From an uncultured beta proteobacterium (lineage in GTDB: Bacteria > Pseudomonadota > Gammaproteobacteria > Burkholderiales > Burkholderiaceae_C): DNA of 34,173 nt. The stretch is from the NCBI GenBank assembly GCA_903905735.1, contig CAIVHU010000134.1, forward strand, positions 1 through 34,173, read 5' to 3'. Position numbers and translations under genes: made by a program. Each line of letters starts with the position of its first letter. The first letter of the stretch is position 1. The notes beneath the pieces are model-generated. The model had not been told where the DNA came from and ran no database searches. It was given only the letters and a program-made list of their open reading frames with translations. Below are positions 1 through 7,934 of the stretch, piece by piece.

Positions 1-32
1 ACCTGATCCTGACCAAATTGGGGCTGAAATGA
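1..32 (+). CDS. cheY: C-terminal end of cheY (partial)
   Basis: The window opens inside a reading frame that gives LILTKLGLK and stops at TGA 30-32. CheY proteins typically end in a helix finishing in KLG plus one or two residues, and cheY normally precedes cheZ. The stop overlaps the cheZ start as ATGA (29-32), which suggests translational coupling. Only nine codons are visible, so the identification rests on context and this short tail. Confidence 0.6.
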   Translation, partial: LILTKLGLK

Positions 33-712
33 GCACGGATACCCCTTCCAGTCCTGCAGCGGCAACCGCAGAGTTGTCGCAAGACGTTCACCAGCGGATT
101 GGCACGCTCACACGCCAGCTGCATGATTCACTGCAAGGCCTGGGGCTGACCGACAAGGTCAAAACCTGGGCAGGCGAGATCCCGGATGCCAAAAGCCGCC
201 TGTCTTACATTGCCCGGCTGACCGGCGAAGCCGCCGAAAAAGTGCTCAACAACGTGGACCAGGCCAAAGCACATCACGACCATATTGCCGCAGAAACACG
301 CCGCATCGGTGCCCTGATCGTCAAGGACCCGGTAGCTGCCGTGGCCAAGGGTCATGTGATGAACTTCATCCACGACGTGGAAGATGCCACCAAGCAGATC
401 GACAAGAACCTGACCGACATCATGATGGCGCAAGACTTTCATGACCTGACCGGGCAAGTGATTTCCAAGGTCGTGAACCTGGCTGCCAGCATCGAGGCTC
501 AACTGCTGCAACTGCTGATCATCACAGCGCCGACCGAACCGGTGAGCAAACCCGCAGAACCCAGCGTCAAAAATGTCGAACCCGCTACCGCTGGATTTGT
601 GATCCACGAGCATCCGGTTTTGCAGGGTCCGGTGGTCAACCCGGAAGGCAACCCCGATGTGGTCAAGGGCCAGTCCGAGGTGGATGACCTGCTGGCCAGC
701 CTGGGTTTCTAA
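29..712 (+). CDS. cheZ: Chemotaxis phosphatase CheZ
   Basis: CheZ dephosphorylates CheY-P and so ends the motor-switching signal. The 227-residue protein is close to the usual length of about 210-220. It has the long helical-hairpin core with the catalytic segment IMMAQDFHDLTGQVI (about residues 130-145), which contains the family Asp and the Gln that places the attacking water. A flexible linker rich in Pro, Glu and Val follows, and then the C-terminal CheY-tethering peptide VDDLLASLGF. The start codon overlaps the preceding cheY-like stop (ATGA). A G+C-rich hairpin follows the stop, so this probably ends the chemotaxis transcription unit. All key residues are visible and nothing looks damaged. 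Confidence 0.97.
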   Translation: MSTDTPSSPAAATAELSQDVHQRIGTLTRQLHDSLQGLGLTDKVKTWAGEIPDAKSRLSYIARLTGEAAEKVLNNVDQAKAHHDHIAAETRRIGALIVKDPVAAVAKGHVMNFIHDVEDATKQIDKNLTDIMMAQDFHDLTGQVISKVVNLAASIEAQLLQLLIITAPTEPVSKPAEPSVKNVEPATAGFVIHEHPVLQGPVVNPEGNPDVVKGQSEVDDLLASLGF

Positions 713-725
713 CACGCACCGGAAC

Positions 726-746
726 AAGCGGGGAAAGCCCCCGCTT
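726..746 (+). terminator. Hairpin after cheZ, possible terminator
   Basis: A perfect 8-bp inverted repeat, AAGCGGGG (726-733) and CCCCGCTT (739-746) with a 5-nt loop, lies 14 bases after the cheZ stop. It is followed by a short A/T-containing stretch but no clear T-run. It may be a weak or attenuating terminator between cheZ and flhB. A second, smaller stem, GCGCTT/AAGCGC (about 750-770), follows directly. Confidence 0.45.
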
Positions 747-780
747 ATTGCGCTTTAGTTCCAGAAGCGCAAAAAGACAA

Positions 781-806
781 TGGGAAGAACACAAAGTCTC
801 TTCCCA
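781..806 (+). promoter_or_regulatory. Inverted repeat just before flhB start
   Basis: TGGGAAGA (781-788) and TCTTCCCA (799-806) are perfect 8-bp complements with a 10-nt loop, and the stem ends two bases before the flhB ATG at 809. The only purine-rich ribosome-binding candidate (GGGAAGA) is inside the left arm, so a folded mRNA would hide it. The pairing is directly visible. A control role is inference. Confidence 0.4.
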
Positions 807-808
807 AT

Positions 809-1963
809 ATGGAATCCAGCAGCCAAGACAAGAACCTACCCGCGTCAGAACGTAAGCTGCAAAAAGCGCGCGATGACGGCCAGGTAGCACGCTCGCGTGA
901 TTTGTCGCATCTGGCGGTGCTGGGTGGTGGGGCCATCGCGCTGATGATGCTGGCGCCTCAGATGTTTGACCATTTGAAACAGCAGATGGGATCGCAACTG
1001 CTGTTTGATGCCCAGTCGCTCAAAGACCCTTCCATCATGCTCACCCGCCTCAGTGTCATGGTGGGGGTGGGACTGGTGGCAACTGCGGTTTTTGCAGCCA
1101 TCATCAACGTCATTTCCATCCTCAGCGCAGTCGCCACCGGTGGCTGGGTGACCAGCCTGAAACCCATCACACCTGACTTCAGCCGACTGAACCCCTTGAG
1201 CGGATTCGGCAGGTTGTTTACCAAGGACAAGGCCACCGAGGTGGGCAAAATGAGCTTCATTGCATTCATGCTGCTGCTGGTGGGCTTCAATTACCTCAAA
1301 GGTGGCCTCAATACGTTGGGCTCGCTGGTGCTGCAGCCATCCGTCAAGTCGATTTCGCATCTGGCCGACTGGCTGACCACCGGCATGGGGCTGATGCTCC
1401 TGGTGGTGCTGGTGGTCGCCATGATTGACGTGCCCTTGCAGTCATATCTGCACAAATCACGTATGAAGATGTCGCAGCAGGAAATGAAGCAGGAAAGCAA
1501 GGAGTCGGATGGCAACCCGCAGATGAAGGGCCGCATGCGCCAGCGCCAGCGTGATATCGCCCACGGCAACAGCATCGCAGCGGTACCCAAAGCCGACTTT
1601 GTGCTGATGAACCCCACCCACTACGCTGTGGCCATCCAGTACGACGAGAAAACCATGCCCGCACCGCGCGTGATCTCCAAGGGCGCTGACCTGCTGGCCT
1701 TCAAGATCCGTGACATTGCCAAAGAAAATGCCATTCCGGTGCTGCAGTCGCCCATGCTGGCCCGCGCACTGTATGCCAACGCCGAGATTGACCAGGACAT
1801 TCCCACCAGCCTCTACACCGCCGTGGCGCAGGTGCTGGCCTACATTTACCGGCTCAAGGCCGCGATGCGCGGCGATGGCCCTTCCCCAGGCGAAGCGCCT
1901 GTGCCTTTTGTGCCTCCGGAGTTGGACCCCTTGTCCAAAGTGATTGGGGCTGAAACACCATGA
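809..1963 (+). CDS. flhB: Flagellar export switch protein FlhB
   Basis: FlhB is an inner-membrane component of the flagellar type III export gate and switches substrate class from rod/hook to filament. The 384 residues match the usual length (382 in E. coli). The N-terminus (ASERKLQKARDDGQVARS) is typical. Hydrophobic segments fill about residues 30-215, and the cytoplasmic domain carries the autocleavage motif NPTHY with Asn near residue 268. The protein ends in a short proline-rich tail. The start was chosen because the conserved N-terminal motif follows it directly; the ribosome-binding site is poor and lies in a hairpin. The stop overlaps flhA as ATGA (1960-1963), so the two are coupled. 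Confidence 0.97.
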   Translation: MESSSQDKNLPASERKLQKARDDGQVARSRDLSHLAVLGGGAIALMMLAPQMFDHLKQQMGSQLLFDAQSLKDPSIMLTRLSVMVGVGLVATAVFAAIINVISILSAVATGGWVTSLKPITPDFSRLNPLSGFGRLFTKDKATEVGKMSFIAFMLLLVGFNYLKGGLNTLGSLVLQPSVKSISHLADWLTTGMGLMLLVVLVVAMIDVPLQSYLHKSRMKMSQQEMKQESKESDGNPQMKGRMRQRQRDIAHGNSIAAVPKADFVLMNPTHYAVAIQYDEKTMPAPRVISKGADLLAFKIRDIAKENAIPVLQSPMLARALYANAEIDQDIPTSLYTAVAQVLAYIYRLKAAMRGDGPSPGEAPVPFVPPELDPLSKVIGAETP

Positions 1964-4047
1964 ACACCAGTTTTAACTCTTTCAAATCCTGGTTTGGCAG
2001 CAACACCGCGATGATGCAGGGTGCTGCGGCACCCATGCTGGTGGTGGCAATTCTGTCGATGATGGTGCTGCCGCTGCCGCCGTGGATTCTGGACACCTTC
2101 TTCACCTTCAACATCTCCATCGCGCTGATGGTGATGATGGTGGCGGCCTATATGCTCAAGCCGCTGGACTTCGCCGCCTTCCCGTCCGTGCTGCTGCTCA
2201 CCACGCTGATGCGCCTGTCGCTGAATGTGGCATCGACCCGGGTTGTGCTGCTTGAAGGCCATACCGGCCCGGGTGCTGCGGGGGCGGTGATCGAGGCCTT
2301 TGGTCACTTTTTGATTGGTGGCAACTTTGCCGTCGGTTTGATCGTTTTCTCGATTCTGGTTGTTATCAACTTCATAGTGGTCACCAAAGGCGCAGAGCGG
2401 ATTGCCGAGGTTTCTGCCCGCTTTGCTTTGGATGCCATGCCAGGTAAGCAGATGGCGGTGGATGCCGACCTGAATGCCGGTCTGATCGACGAGAAGGAAG
2501 CCAAACGCCGCCGCGCTGAGGTGTCTGAAGAAGCTGACTTCTTTGGCTCGATGGATGGCGCGTCCAAATTCGTGCGCGGCGATGCCGTAGCCGGCATCCT
2601 GATCCTGCTGATCAACATCTTCGGCGGCTTCACAGTCGGAGTGCTGCAACACGACCTGACGGCATCGCAAGCCGCTGACACCTACATCCTGCTGGCGGTC
2701 GGTGATGCTCTGGTGGCACAGATCCCAGGGCTGCTGATCTCGGTGGCGGCCGCGATGGTGGTGTCGCGCGTGGGCAAGGAACGCGACTTGAGCGGGCAAA
2801 TCGTCAACCAGATGTTTGTTTCGCCACGGGTACTGGGCATCACCGCCACCATCATGGGTACCCTGGGCATCATTCCTGGCATGCCACACACCGTTTTCAT
2901 TGGGATTGCCATGTTGCTGGGCTATGGTGCCTGGGCGCTGGCGCACAAGCCCGTCCCCGTTGAAGAAACGCCGGTCACACCAATCAACCCCACGGACGGC
3001 GAAGCCAGCTGGGACGACCTGCAGCCTGTAGACCAGTTGGGGCTGGAGCTGGGCTATCGGCTAATCACGCTGGTGGACAAAAACCGCCAGGGCGACCTGC
3101 TGACACGCATCAAGGGCGTGCGCCGCAAATTTGCCCAGGAAGTGGGCTTTTTGCCCCCGCCGGTGCATGTGCGTGACAATCTGGAACTCAAACCCAGCGG
3201 CTACCGCATCACGCTGCGCGGCGTGATCGTGGGTGAAGGAGAAGCTTTCCCGGGCATGTTCCTGGCCATCAATCCGGGCGGCATCAGCACCCCGCTGATC
3301 GGCACCCCAACCACTGACCCGGCTTTTGGCCTGCCGGCACACTGGATCGACTCACAGCAAAAAGAAGCGGCACAAATGGCCGGATTTACCGTGGTTGATT
3401 CCGAGACTGTCATGGCCACGCATTTGTCACACTTGATGCAAGTGCAAGCCGCCAAATTACTCAGCAGAACCGAAACCCAACAACTGGTTGAACACGTGGC
3501 CAAACAGGCACCCAAACTCATTGAAGAAGTCGTCCCCAAAATGGTCCCGATTGCCGTCTTCCAAAAAGTCTTGCAGCTCCTGCTGGAAGAGTCGGTGCAC
3601 ATTCGCGACATTCGCACCATCATCGAGTCACTGGCAGAACACGCCGGAGCCACCACGGACCCCGCCGAACTGGCCAAACGCGTGCGTGTGGCGCTGTCAC
3701 CCGCCATCGTGCAACAAATCTACGGCCCGACCAATGAACTCAATGTGATTGCAATCGACCCGGCGCTGGAGCGGTTGCTGATGCAGGCTTTGGGCAACTC
3801 GACAGGCCAGGGCCAGGCGCTTGACCCGGGTGTTGCTGACATCCTGACCAAAAAAGCAGCCGAAATGGCGCTCAAGCAGGAAGAAATCGGCATTCCGGCT
3901 TGCCTGCTGGTGCCTGACCAGATCCGCAGTGCCATTGCCCGCCTGGTGCGCCGTGTGGCCCCTCGCCTGCAAGTGCTGGCCCATAGCGAAATACCTGAAT
4001 CACACACGATACGAATTGGCCCCATCCTGAAAGGTGCAGCATCATGA
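1960..4047 (+). CDS. flhA: Flagellar export gate protein FlhA
   Basis: FlhA forms the nonameric export-gate ring that docks chaperone-substrate complexes. The 695 residues match the family (692 in E. coli). The N-terminal half (about residues 25-320) has multiple membrane segments with the conserved FHIPEP-family signature region (RLSLNVASTR) and the charged loop DAMPGKQMAVDADLNAG. The C-terminal half (about 345-695) is the soluble cytoplasmic domain. The gene begins in the flhB stop and ends overlapping flhF by ATGA (4044-4047), so flhB-flhA-flhF form one translationally coupled block. There is no sign of truncation or frameshift. Confidence 0.98.
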   Translation: MNTSFNSFKSWFGSNTAMMQGAAAPMLVVAILSMMVLPLPPWILDTFFTFNISIALMVMMVAAYMLKPLDFAAFPSVLLLTTLMRLSLNVASTRVVLLEGHTGPGAAGAVIEAFGHFLIGGNFAVGLIVFSILVVINFIVVTKGAERIAEVSARFALDAMPGKQMAVDADLNAGLIDEKEAKRRRAEVSEEADFFGSMDGASKFVRGDAVAGILILLINIFGGFTVGVLQHDLTASQAADTYILLAVGDALVAQIPGLLISVAAAMVVSRVGKERDLSGQIVNQMFVSPRVLGITATIMGTLGIIPGMPHTVFIGIAMLLGYGAWALAHKPVPVEETPVTPINPTDGEASWDDLQPVDQLGLELGYRLITLVDKNRQGDLLTRIKGVRRKFAQEVGFLPPPVHVRDNLELKPSGYRITLRGVIVGEGEAFPGMFLAINPGGISTPLIGTPTTDPAFGLPAHWIDSQQKEAAQMAGFTVVDSETVMATHLSHLMQVQAAKLLSRTETQQLVEHVAKQAPKLIEEVVPKMVPIAVFQKVLQLLLEESVHIRDIRTIIESLAEHAGATTDPAELAKRVRVALSPAIVQQIYGPTNELNVIAIDPALERLLMQALGNSTGQGQALDPGVADILTKKAAEMALKQEEIGIPACLLVPDQIRSAIARLVRRVAPRLQVLAHSEIPESHTIRIGPILKGAAS

Positions 4048-5492
4048 ACATCCAACGCTTTACAGCCCCAACCGCCCGCGAAGCCTTGTCCAAAGCCCGC
4101 ATGACGTTTGGCGAGGGCACGCTGATCTTGTCCAACCGCCCCACGGCTTCGGGTGTGGAGGTGGTCGCCACCGGTGAAGACACCCTGGAAGCACTGGATC
4201 GCAATGACCAGCAAGCGCGCCAAAACCAGCGCCAACTGGCAGCCAAAGCCGCGCCGGTGATGAGCGCCAACCCGGACAGTCAGGTGATCGAAGACACCGC
4301 CCAGTTGGCGATGAGCACGCTGTCGTTTCAGGACTATGTGCGTGAGCGCATGCTGCGCAAGCGTCATGAAGCCATCGCTGTGCAAACTGCCTCACCGGTG
4401 GACATGCCCGCCGAGCGTCAGGAGCGCCCCCAGGCACAGCGCGCGAGTGCCCCGGTTGCCCGCACCGCCAGCCTGCAGCCCGAAATCGCTCCCATTCAGG
4501 TGAAAAAAGCTGCTCCGCGCGCGCCCGCTGTGATGCCCGTTGCCGCACCCTCGCAAGGCATTGCCGATGAGTTGCATGCGATGAAAGTCTTGATCGAAGA
4601 CCGTTTCAACACCCTCACCTGGCTTGGGCAAGCCCGGCAAAACCCGATCCATTCCAACCTGATGCTCAAGCTGATCCGCTCCGGCTACTCGCCCGCGCTG
4701 GCCAGAACCATCATGGAGCGCATGCCCGAAGACCTGAATGCTGGCGATGCCACACGCTGGGTGATGGACGTGCTGACCCGCAATTTGCGCACGGACTCAG
4801 CGGCAAGCGCCATTCACGAAGAAGGCGGCACCTACGCGCTGGTGGGGGCCACCGGTGTGGGCAAGACCACCACCGCGGCCAAACTGGCTGGCCTGTGCGC
4901 CCGCACGCACGGCCCGGCCAGTGTGGGCCTGATCACGCTGGACACCTACCGCGTAGGTGCCCATGAACAGTTGCGCGCTTATGGCCGCATGCTGGGTGTG
5001 GTGGCCCATCTGGCACATGACCGCGCCGCGCTGCAGGATTTGCTGGGCCTGCTGTCCAACAAAAAAATGGTATTGATTGACACCACCGGCATCGCCCCCA
5101 ACGACCCGCGCAAGCGCGACATGATGGACATGCTGGACCTGCCCGAAGTGCACCGCCTGCTGGTGCTCAATGCAGGCGGCCATGGCGACACGCTGGACGA
5201 TATGGTCAGCTCCTTCAAAACCGCCGGCATGCAGCAAACCATTCTGTCCAAAACCGATGAAGCCGCCAAGATCGGCCCGGCACTGGATGCCGTCATTCGC
5301 CATCAGTTGGTGCTGCGGGGGGTCACCAACGGACAAAAGGTGCCTGAAGACTGGGAACGCGCTGACGCGGCCAACCTGATTGCCATGTCGATGCGCGCGC
5401 CTGCCAAGTCGGCGTTCGATCCCAAGGCAGCCGATCTGGGCTTCTTCTTTGCTCAGGCCACCCCGATGCAACCGGGGCAACTCCATGCTTGA
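4044..5492 (+). CDS. flhF: Flagellar SRP-type GTPase FlhF
   Basis: FlhF is a signal-recognition-particle-type GTPase that sets the site and number of polar flagella. The N-terminal part (1-170) is the usual basic, low-complexity B region. The NG domain follows, with P-loop GATGVGKTT (268-276), DTYRVGAHEQL (300-310), and a G3 motif written DTTG (346-349) where DTAG is more usual. The guanine-specificity motif reads SKTDE instead of the common TKxDE. At 482 residues the length is normal. Its presence, with the MinD-like gene next to it, suggests polar flagellation, which is inference. Its 3' end overlaps the next gene by 8 bases. Confidence 0.95.
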   Translation: MNIQRFTAPTAREALSKARMTFGEGTLILSNRPTASGVEVVATGEDTLEALDRNDQQARQNQRQLAAKAAPVMSANPDSQVIEDTAQLAMSTLSFQDYVRERMLRKRHEAIAVQTASPVDMPAERQERPQAQRASAPVARTASLQPEIAPIQVKKAAPRAPAVMPVAAPSQGIADELHAMKVLIEDRFNTLTWLGQARQNPIHSNLMLKLIRSGYSPALARTIMERMPEDLNAGDATRWVMDVLTRNLRTDSAASAIHEEGGTYALVGATGVGKTTTAAKLAGLCARTHGPASVGLITLDTYRVGAHEQLRAYGRMLGVVAHLAHDRAALQDLLGLLSNKKMVLIDTTGIAPNDPRKRDMMDMLDLPEVHRLLVLNAGGHGDTLDDMVSSFKTAGMQQTILSKTDEAAKIGPALDAVIRHQLVLRGVTNGQKVPEDWERADAANLIAMSMRAPAKSAFDPKAADLGFFFAQATPMQPGQLHA

Positions 5493-6228
5493 ACCCTGCG
5501 TCAATCAGGCGGCCGGCTTGCAAAGTCTGGCTTTGCAAAAGGTGCCGCGTCTGATTGCCGTGACCAGTCACGGCCAACAGCAGGGCGAGCTACCCTTGCT
5601 CTGGGGCTTGTGCACGAGTTGGGTCAGCATGGGTCTGTCAGTCATGGTGCTGGATGGTCACACCGGGGAAACGCGAGCCAACCCGGGACTGGCACAGTTG
5701 CTCAGCAACCCGCTGGACCGCCCGACCGAGGACGATACCCCGGTGGCGTGGTCTGTCATCCCTGCTGCGCAGGGTTTGGACAGCCTGTCACCACACGGTT
5801 TTTTTGCCAGCCCAGTGGGCGACCTGTTGCAATCCTACGGGGTGGTGCTGGTCTATGCCGATGCCAGCCGGATGACGCAACTGCTCAAAGGTTGTGCATT
5901 GACCCCCTTGCTGGTGGTGCCGCCAGCCCAGTCAGCGGCCTTGACGGCTTACAAGGCCTTGAAACAATTGTTGGTAGATGGTCAACTGCGGCCAACTGTT
6001 GCTAATATCGTGATGGACACCAGCCCCATGACCCCGATACCGCTTTCCTCACCCGCTCAAACCGTGATGGACTGTGCCCGGCATTATTTGGGCTACAGCA
6101 TCAAGCCATTGATCGTGACTGCCAGCGCCCGGGCAGACAGGTCGCAAGACGACATCACCCGGCTGGCCATGCAGTTGCTGGAGAGCGCCGTGCCGCTGGA
6201 ACGTAAGCCGATTGAGAGGGTGCATTGA
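5485..6228 (+). CDS. MinD/FlhG-like protein with degenerate P-loop
   Basis: This 247-residue protein occupies the slot between flhF and fliA where FlhG (FleN), the MinD-type ATPase that limits flagellar number, normally lies. The fold is still recognisable: an IAVTS first strand, a VMVLDG second strand, and a late PPAQSAALTAYKALKQL helix like the MinD/ParA 'PE..A..DAY' segment. The deviant Walker A sequence KGGVGKT is absent, however; the equivalent residues (24-37) read IAVTSHGQQQGELP. The switch II Asp-containing motif is also weak. ATP binding is therefore doubtful. The start is ATG 5485 inside the flhF end; an in-frame ATG at 5380 would overlap flhF by 113 bases and add unrelated residues. 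The stop overlaps fliA by one base. Confidence 0.75.
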   Translation: MLEPCVNQAAGLQSLALQKVPRLIAVTSHGQQQGELPLLWGLCTSWVSMGLSVMVLDGHTGETRANPGLAQLLSNPLDRPTEDDTPVAWSVIPAAQGLDSLSPHGFFASPVGDLLQSYGVVLVYADASRMTQLLKGCALTPLLVVPPAQSAALTAYKALKQLLVDGQLRPTVANIVMDTSPMTPIPLSSPAQTVMDCARHYLGYSIKPLIVTASARADRSQDDITRLAMQLLESAVPLERKPIERVH

Positions 6229-6944
6229 TGTATACCGCCAAGGGCCAACTGGACCGCAACGCCCTGATCCGCCAATACCAGCCCCTGGTGCGGAAACTGG
6301 CGCACCACATGATGGCCAAACTGCCCGCCAATGTGCAGGTGGATGACCTGATCCAGGTGGGCCTGATCGGCCTGTCTGAAGCGCTCACCCGGTTCGAGGC
6401 AACCCAGGGCGTGCAGTTTGAAACCTTTGCCACCCAGCGCATCCGTGGAGCCATGCTGGATGAACTGCGCGAGAACGATTGGGCTTCGCGTGGTACACGC
6501 AAGAGCCAGAAAGAAATTGAAGAGTCAATTCGCATTCTGGAGCACCGCTTGGGCCGCAGCCCGCTGGAGAGTGAAATTGCTGCTGATCTGGGCATGAGCC
6601 TGAGCGACTACCAAAGCTTGCTCGGCAAGGTCAAAGGTACCCAGCTCGTCTATCTGGAGGACATGACCCACAACGCGGACGACGAAGACAGCTTCCTGGA
6701 CCGGCATATGGGTGATGAGGAGGCGGACCCGCTGAACATGCTGCGCGACCAGCGCATGCGTGAGGCGCTGGTGGCTGCCATCAACAACCTGCCCGAGCGC
6801 GAGCAATACATCATGAGCATGTATTACGAGCAGGACATGAACCTGAAAGAAATCGCTGCAGTGCTGGACGTGACCGAGTCACGCATCTGCCAGTTGCACA
6901 GCCAGTCCATCGCGCGGTTGCGGGCCAAAATGCGCACGCATTAA
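6228..6944 (+). CDS. fliA: Flagellar sigma-28 factor FliA
   Basis: FliA directs RNA polymerase to late flagellar and chemotaxis promoters. The 238 residues match the family (239 in E. coli). Region 2 is clear (DDLIQVGLIGLSEAL, then FETFATQRIRGAMLDELR), followed by region 3 and region 4 with the helix-turn-helix LKEIAAVLDVTESRICQL. The start is ATG 6228, fused to the upstream stop as TGATG, with AGAGGG about 8 bases before it; a TTG one codon earlier is less likely. It ends the flhB-fliA operon and faces flgN convergently. A matching sigma-28 promoter is present upstream of flgM. Confidence 0.97.
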   Translation: MYTAKGQLDRNALIRQYQPLVRKLAHHMMAKLPANVQVDDLIQVGLIGLSEALTRFEATQGVQFETFATQRIRGAMLDELRENDWASRGTRKSQKEIEESIRILEHRLGRSPLESEIAADLGMSLSDYQSLLGKVKGTQLVYLEDMTHNADDEDSFLDRHMGDEEADPLNMLRDQRMREALVAAINNLPEREQYIMSMYYEQDMNLKEIAAVLDVTESRICQLHSQSIARLRAKMRTH

Positions 6945-6961
6945 CGGGCATTCTGACGCTC

Positions 6962-7020
6962 ATCCCAAGCAACTACTTGCCATCCCGGGCATGATCCGGA
7001 GTCCATCCAACGCTTGGGAT
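6962..7020 (+). repeat. Perfect 9-bp inverted repeat between fliA and flgN
   Basis: ATCCCAAGC (6962-6970) and GCTTGGGAT (7012-7020) are exact reverse complements separated by 41 bases, in the 126-bp gap between the convergent fliA and flgN genes. Both transcripts could form a long stem-loop here. It has no T-run of its own. Confidence 0.5.
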
Positions 7021-7025
7021 TGGGC

Positions 7026-7042
7026 TGCGGGTCTCGCCCGCA
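7026..7042. terminator. Small G+C-rich hairpin between convergent fliA and flgN
   Basis: TGCGGG (7026-7031) and CCCGCA (7037-7042) form a 6-bp stem with a 5-nt loop, just after the longer inverted repeat. On the + strand it is followed by AACTTTC only. A bidirectional or Rho-assisted terminator is possible, but the T-run is poor. Confidence 0.3.
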
Positions 7043-7070
7043 AACTTTCACTGAATGTGACGCCCAACGC

Positions 7071-7466
7071 TCATGCGCTGGTCATCCGAAACTCACCGCT
7101 TTGACGACCGGCACTGCCATACGGCTGGCGGGCATATCCGCCTGTCGCAGGTGCATAGGTGTCGCTGCGGGTCGCTGGCATCAGGGTGCTGAGTGCGCTT
7201 TGGGTCAACGCTGCACGGCGCAGCAGATGTTCCCGGCAGCTGCTCAAGGCAAAGGCCGTTTTGTGCAATCGCAATTTGAGGGGGATATCAACGGCTTGGG
7301 CGACCAGCTCTTGCTGCATCAGCCGTGAAAAGTCCAGCACGGTTGCCTGCAGCAAGGTGCACGCTTGCGTCAAATCTGCAGAGGCTGGCTGCTGCAGAAG
7401 CTGGGTGACTTGATGAATGTGGGCTTCAATGATGTCCAGGTTAGACTGGATTTGACGGCTAGACAT
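7071..7466 (-). CDS. flgN: FlgN-type flagellar export chaperone
   Basis: FlgN is the cytoplasmic chaperone for the hook-filament junction proteins FlgK and FlgL, both encoded further along this window. The 131-residue protein is mostly helical with heptad-like Leu/Ile spacing (NLDIIEAHIHQVTQLL and following) and ends in a low-complexity tail with the segment RQSGEFR. Sequence identity across FlgN proteins is low, so the call leans on length, helical character and position after flgM. ATG at 7466 is preceded by an AGAGGGTG ribosome-binding site. It lies 45 bases downstream of flgM and is probably co-transcribed from the sigma-28 promoter at 7881-7907. Confidence 0.8.
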   Translation of the reverse strand: MSSRQIQSNLDIIEAHIHQVTQLLQQPASADLTQACTLLQATVLDFSRLMQQELVAQAVDIPLKLRLHKTAFALSSCREHLLRRAALTQSALSTLMPATRSDTYAPATGGYARQPYGSAGRQSGEFRMTSA

Positions 7467-7511
7467 GTGACACCCTCTGATCAGACATCAGGGCAGAACC
7501 ACCACCCTGCG

Positions 7512-7838
7512 TTACACGCGACTGCGTTGAAGCATTTCCTGCGCGTTGGACAGCAATTTGTCGGCAATCGCACCAGCGTTGACCTTGTAGCTGCCGTCCG
7601 AAATGGCTTGCTTGACCGCGCTGACCTTGGCCATATCGACCTCTGCCACATCGCTGGTGCCATCGGTTTCCATGGAGCGCGCCAAACTGGATACAGTCAC
7701 TGCCACACCCGATGCCGGGGCACTTTTTGCTGCGCTTGGTTTGACCGGCGCACCCTGCACGGACCCGCTCCTGGCGGGCAAAGATGCGGCATTGCTGCTG
7801 ATGGCAACGTGGTTGTCTGTGGGCTTGATGATGGTCAT
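7512..7838 (-). CDS. flgM: Anti-sigma-28 factor FlgM
   Basis: FlgM binds FliA and keeps late genes off until the hook is complete and FlgM is exported. The 108-residue protein has the typical disordered N-terminal half rich in Ser, Ala and Pro. The C-terminal sigma-binding segment has the pattern VDMAKVSAVKQAISDG followed by YKVNAGAIADKLL. The start is ATG 7838, with GGAGA just upstream; an in-frame TTG four codons earlier (7850) overlaps that ribosome-binding site and is less likely. A sigma-28 promoter lies about 45-70 bases upstream, giving the classic loop in which FliA drives its own inhibitor. flgN follows. Confidence 0.95.
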   Translation of the reverse strand: MTIIKPTDNHVAISSNAASLPARSGSVQGAPVKPSAAKSAPASGVAVTVSSLARSMETDGTSDVAEVDMAKVSAVKQAISDGSYKVNAGAIADKLLSNAQEMLQRSRV

Positions 7839-7880
7839 GGTGGTCTCCAAAACTACTAAAAACGTAGCCTCGTAGGATCA

Positions 7881-7907
7881 CTTTCGGCAGAAACAGGCCC
7901 GACTTTA
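7881..7907 (-). promoter_or_regulatory. Sigma-28 (FliA) promoter for flgM-flgN
   Basis: Read on the minus strand, the site is TAAAGTCG, 11 bases, then GCCGAAAG. The enterobacterial FliA consensus is TAAAGTTT, N11, GCCGATAA, so spacing is exact and 6 of 8 bases match in each half. It lies in the flgA-flgM gap, about 43 bases before the flgM ATG. Position, orientation and target gene all agree with a class III promoter. Confidence 0.85.
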
Positions 7908-7934
7908 ACCTTTTTTGCAAAATTAACTGCTGCA

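Noticed and set aside
1846..2946. 366-codon minus-strand frame opposite flhA
   Set aside because: It is antisense to highly conserved flhA codons, is rich in His, Gln and Arg as expected from reversed high-GC codons, and has no recognisable domain.
7845..7876. CTACTAAAAACGTAG hairpin in the flgM leader, resembling the right end of the repeat
   Set aside because: Only the hairpin part is similar; there is no GGCCTC core.
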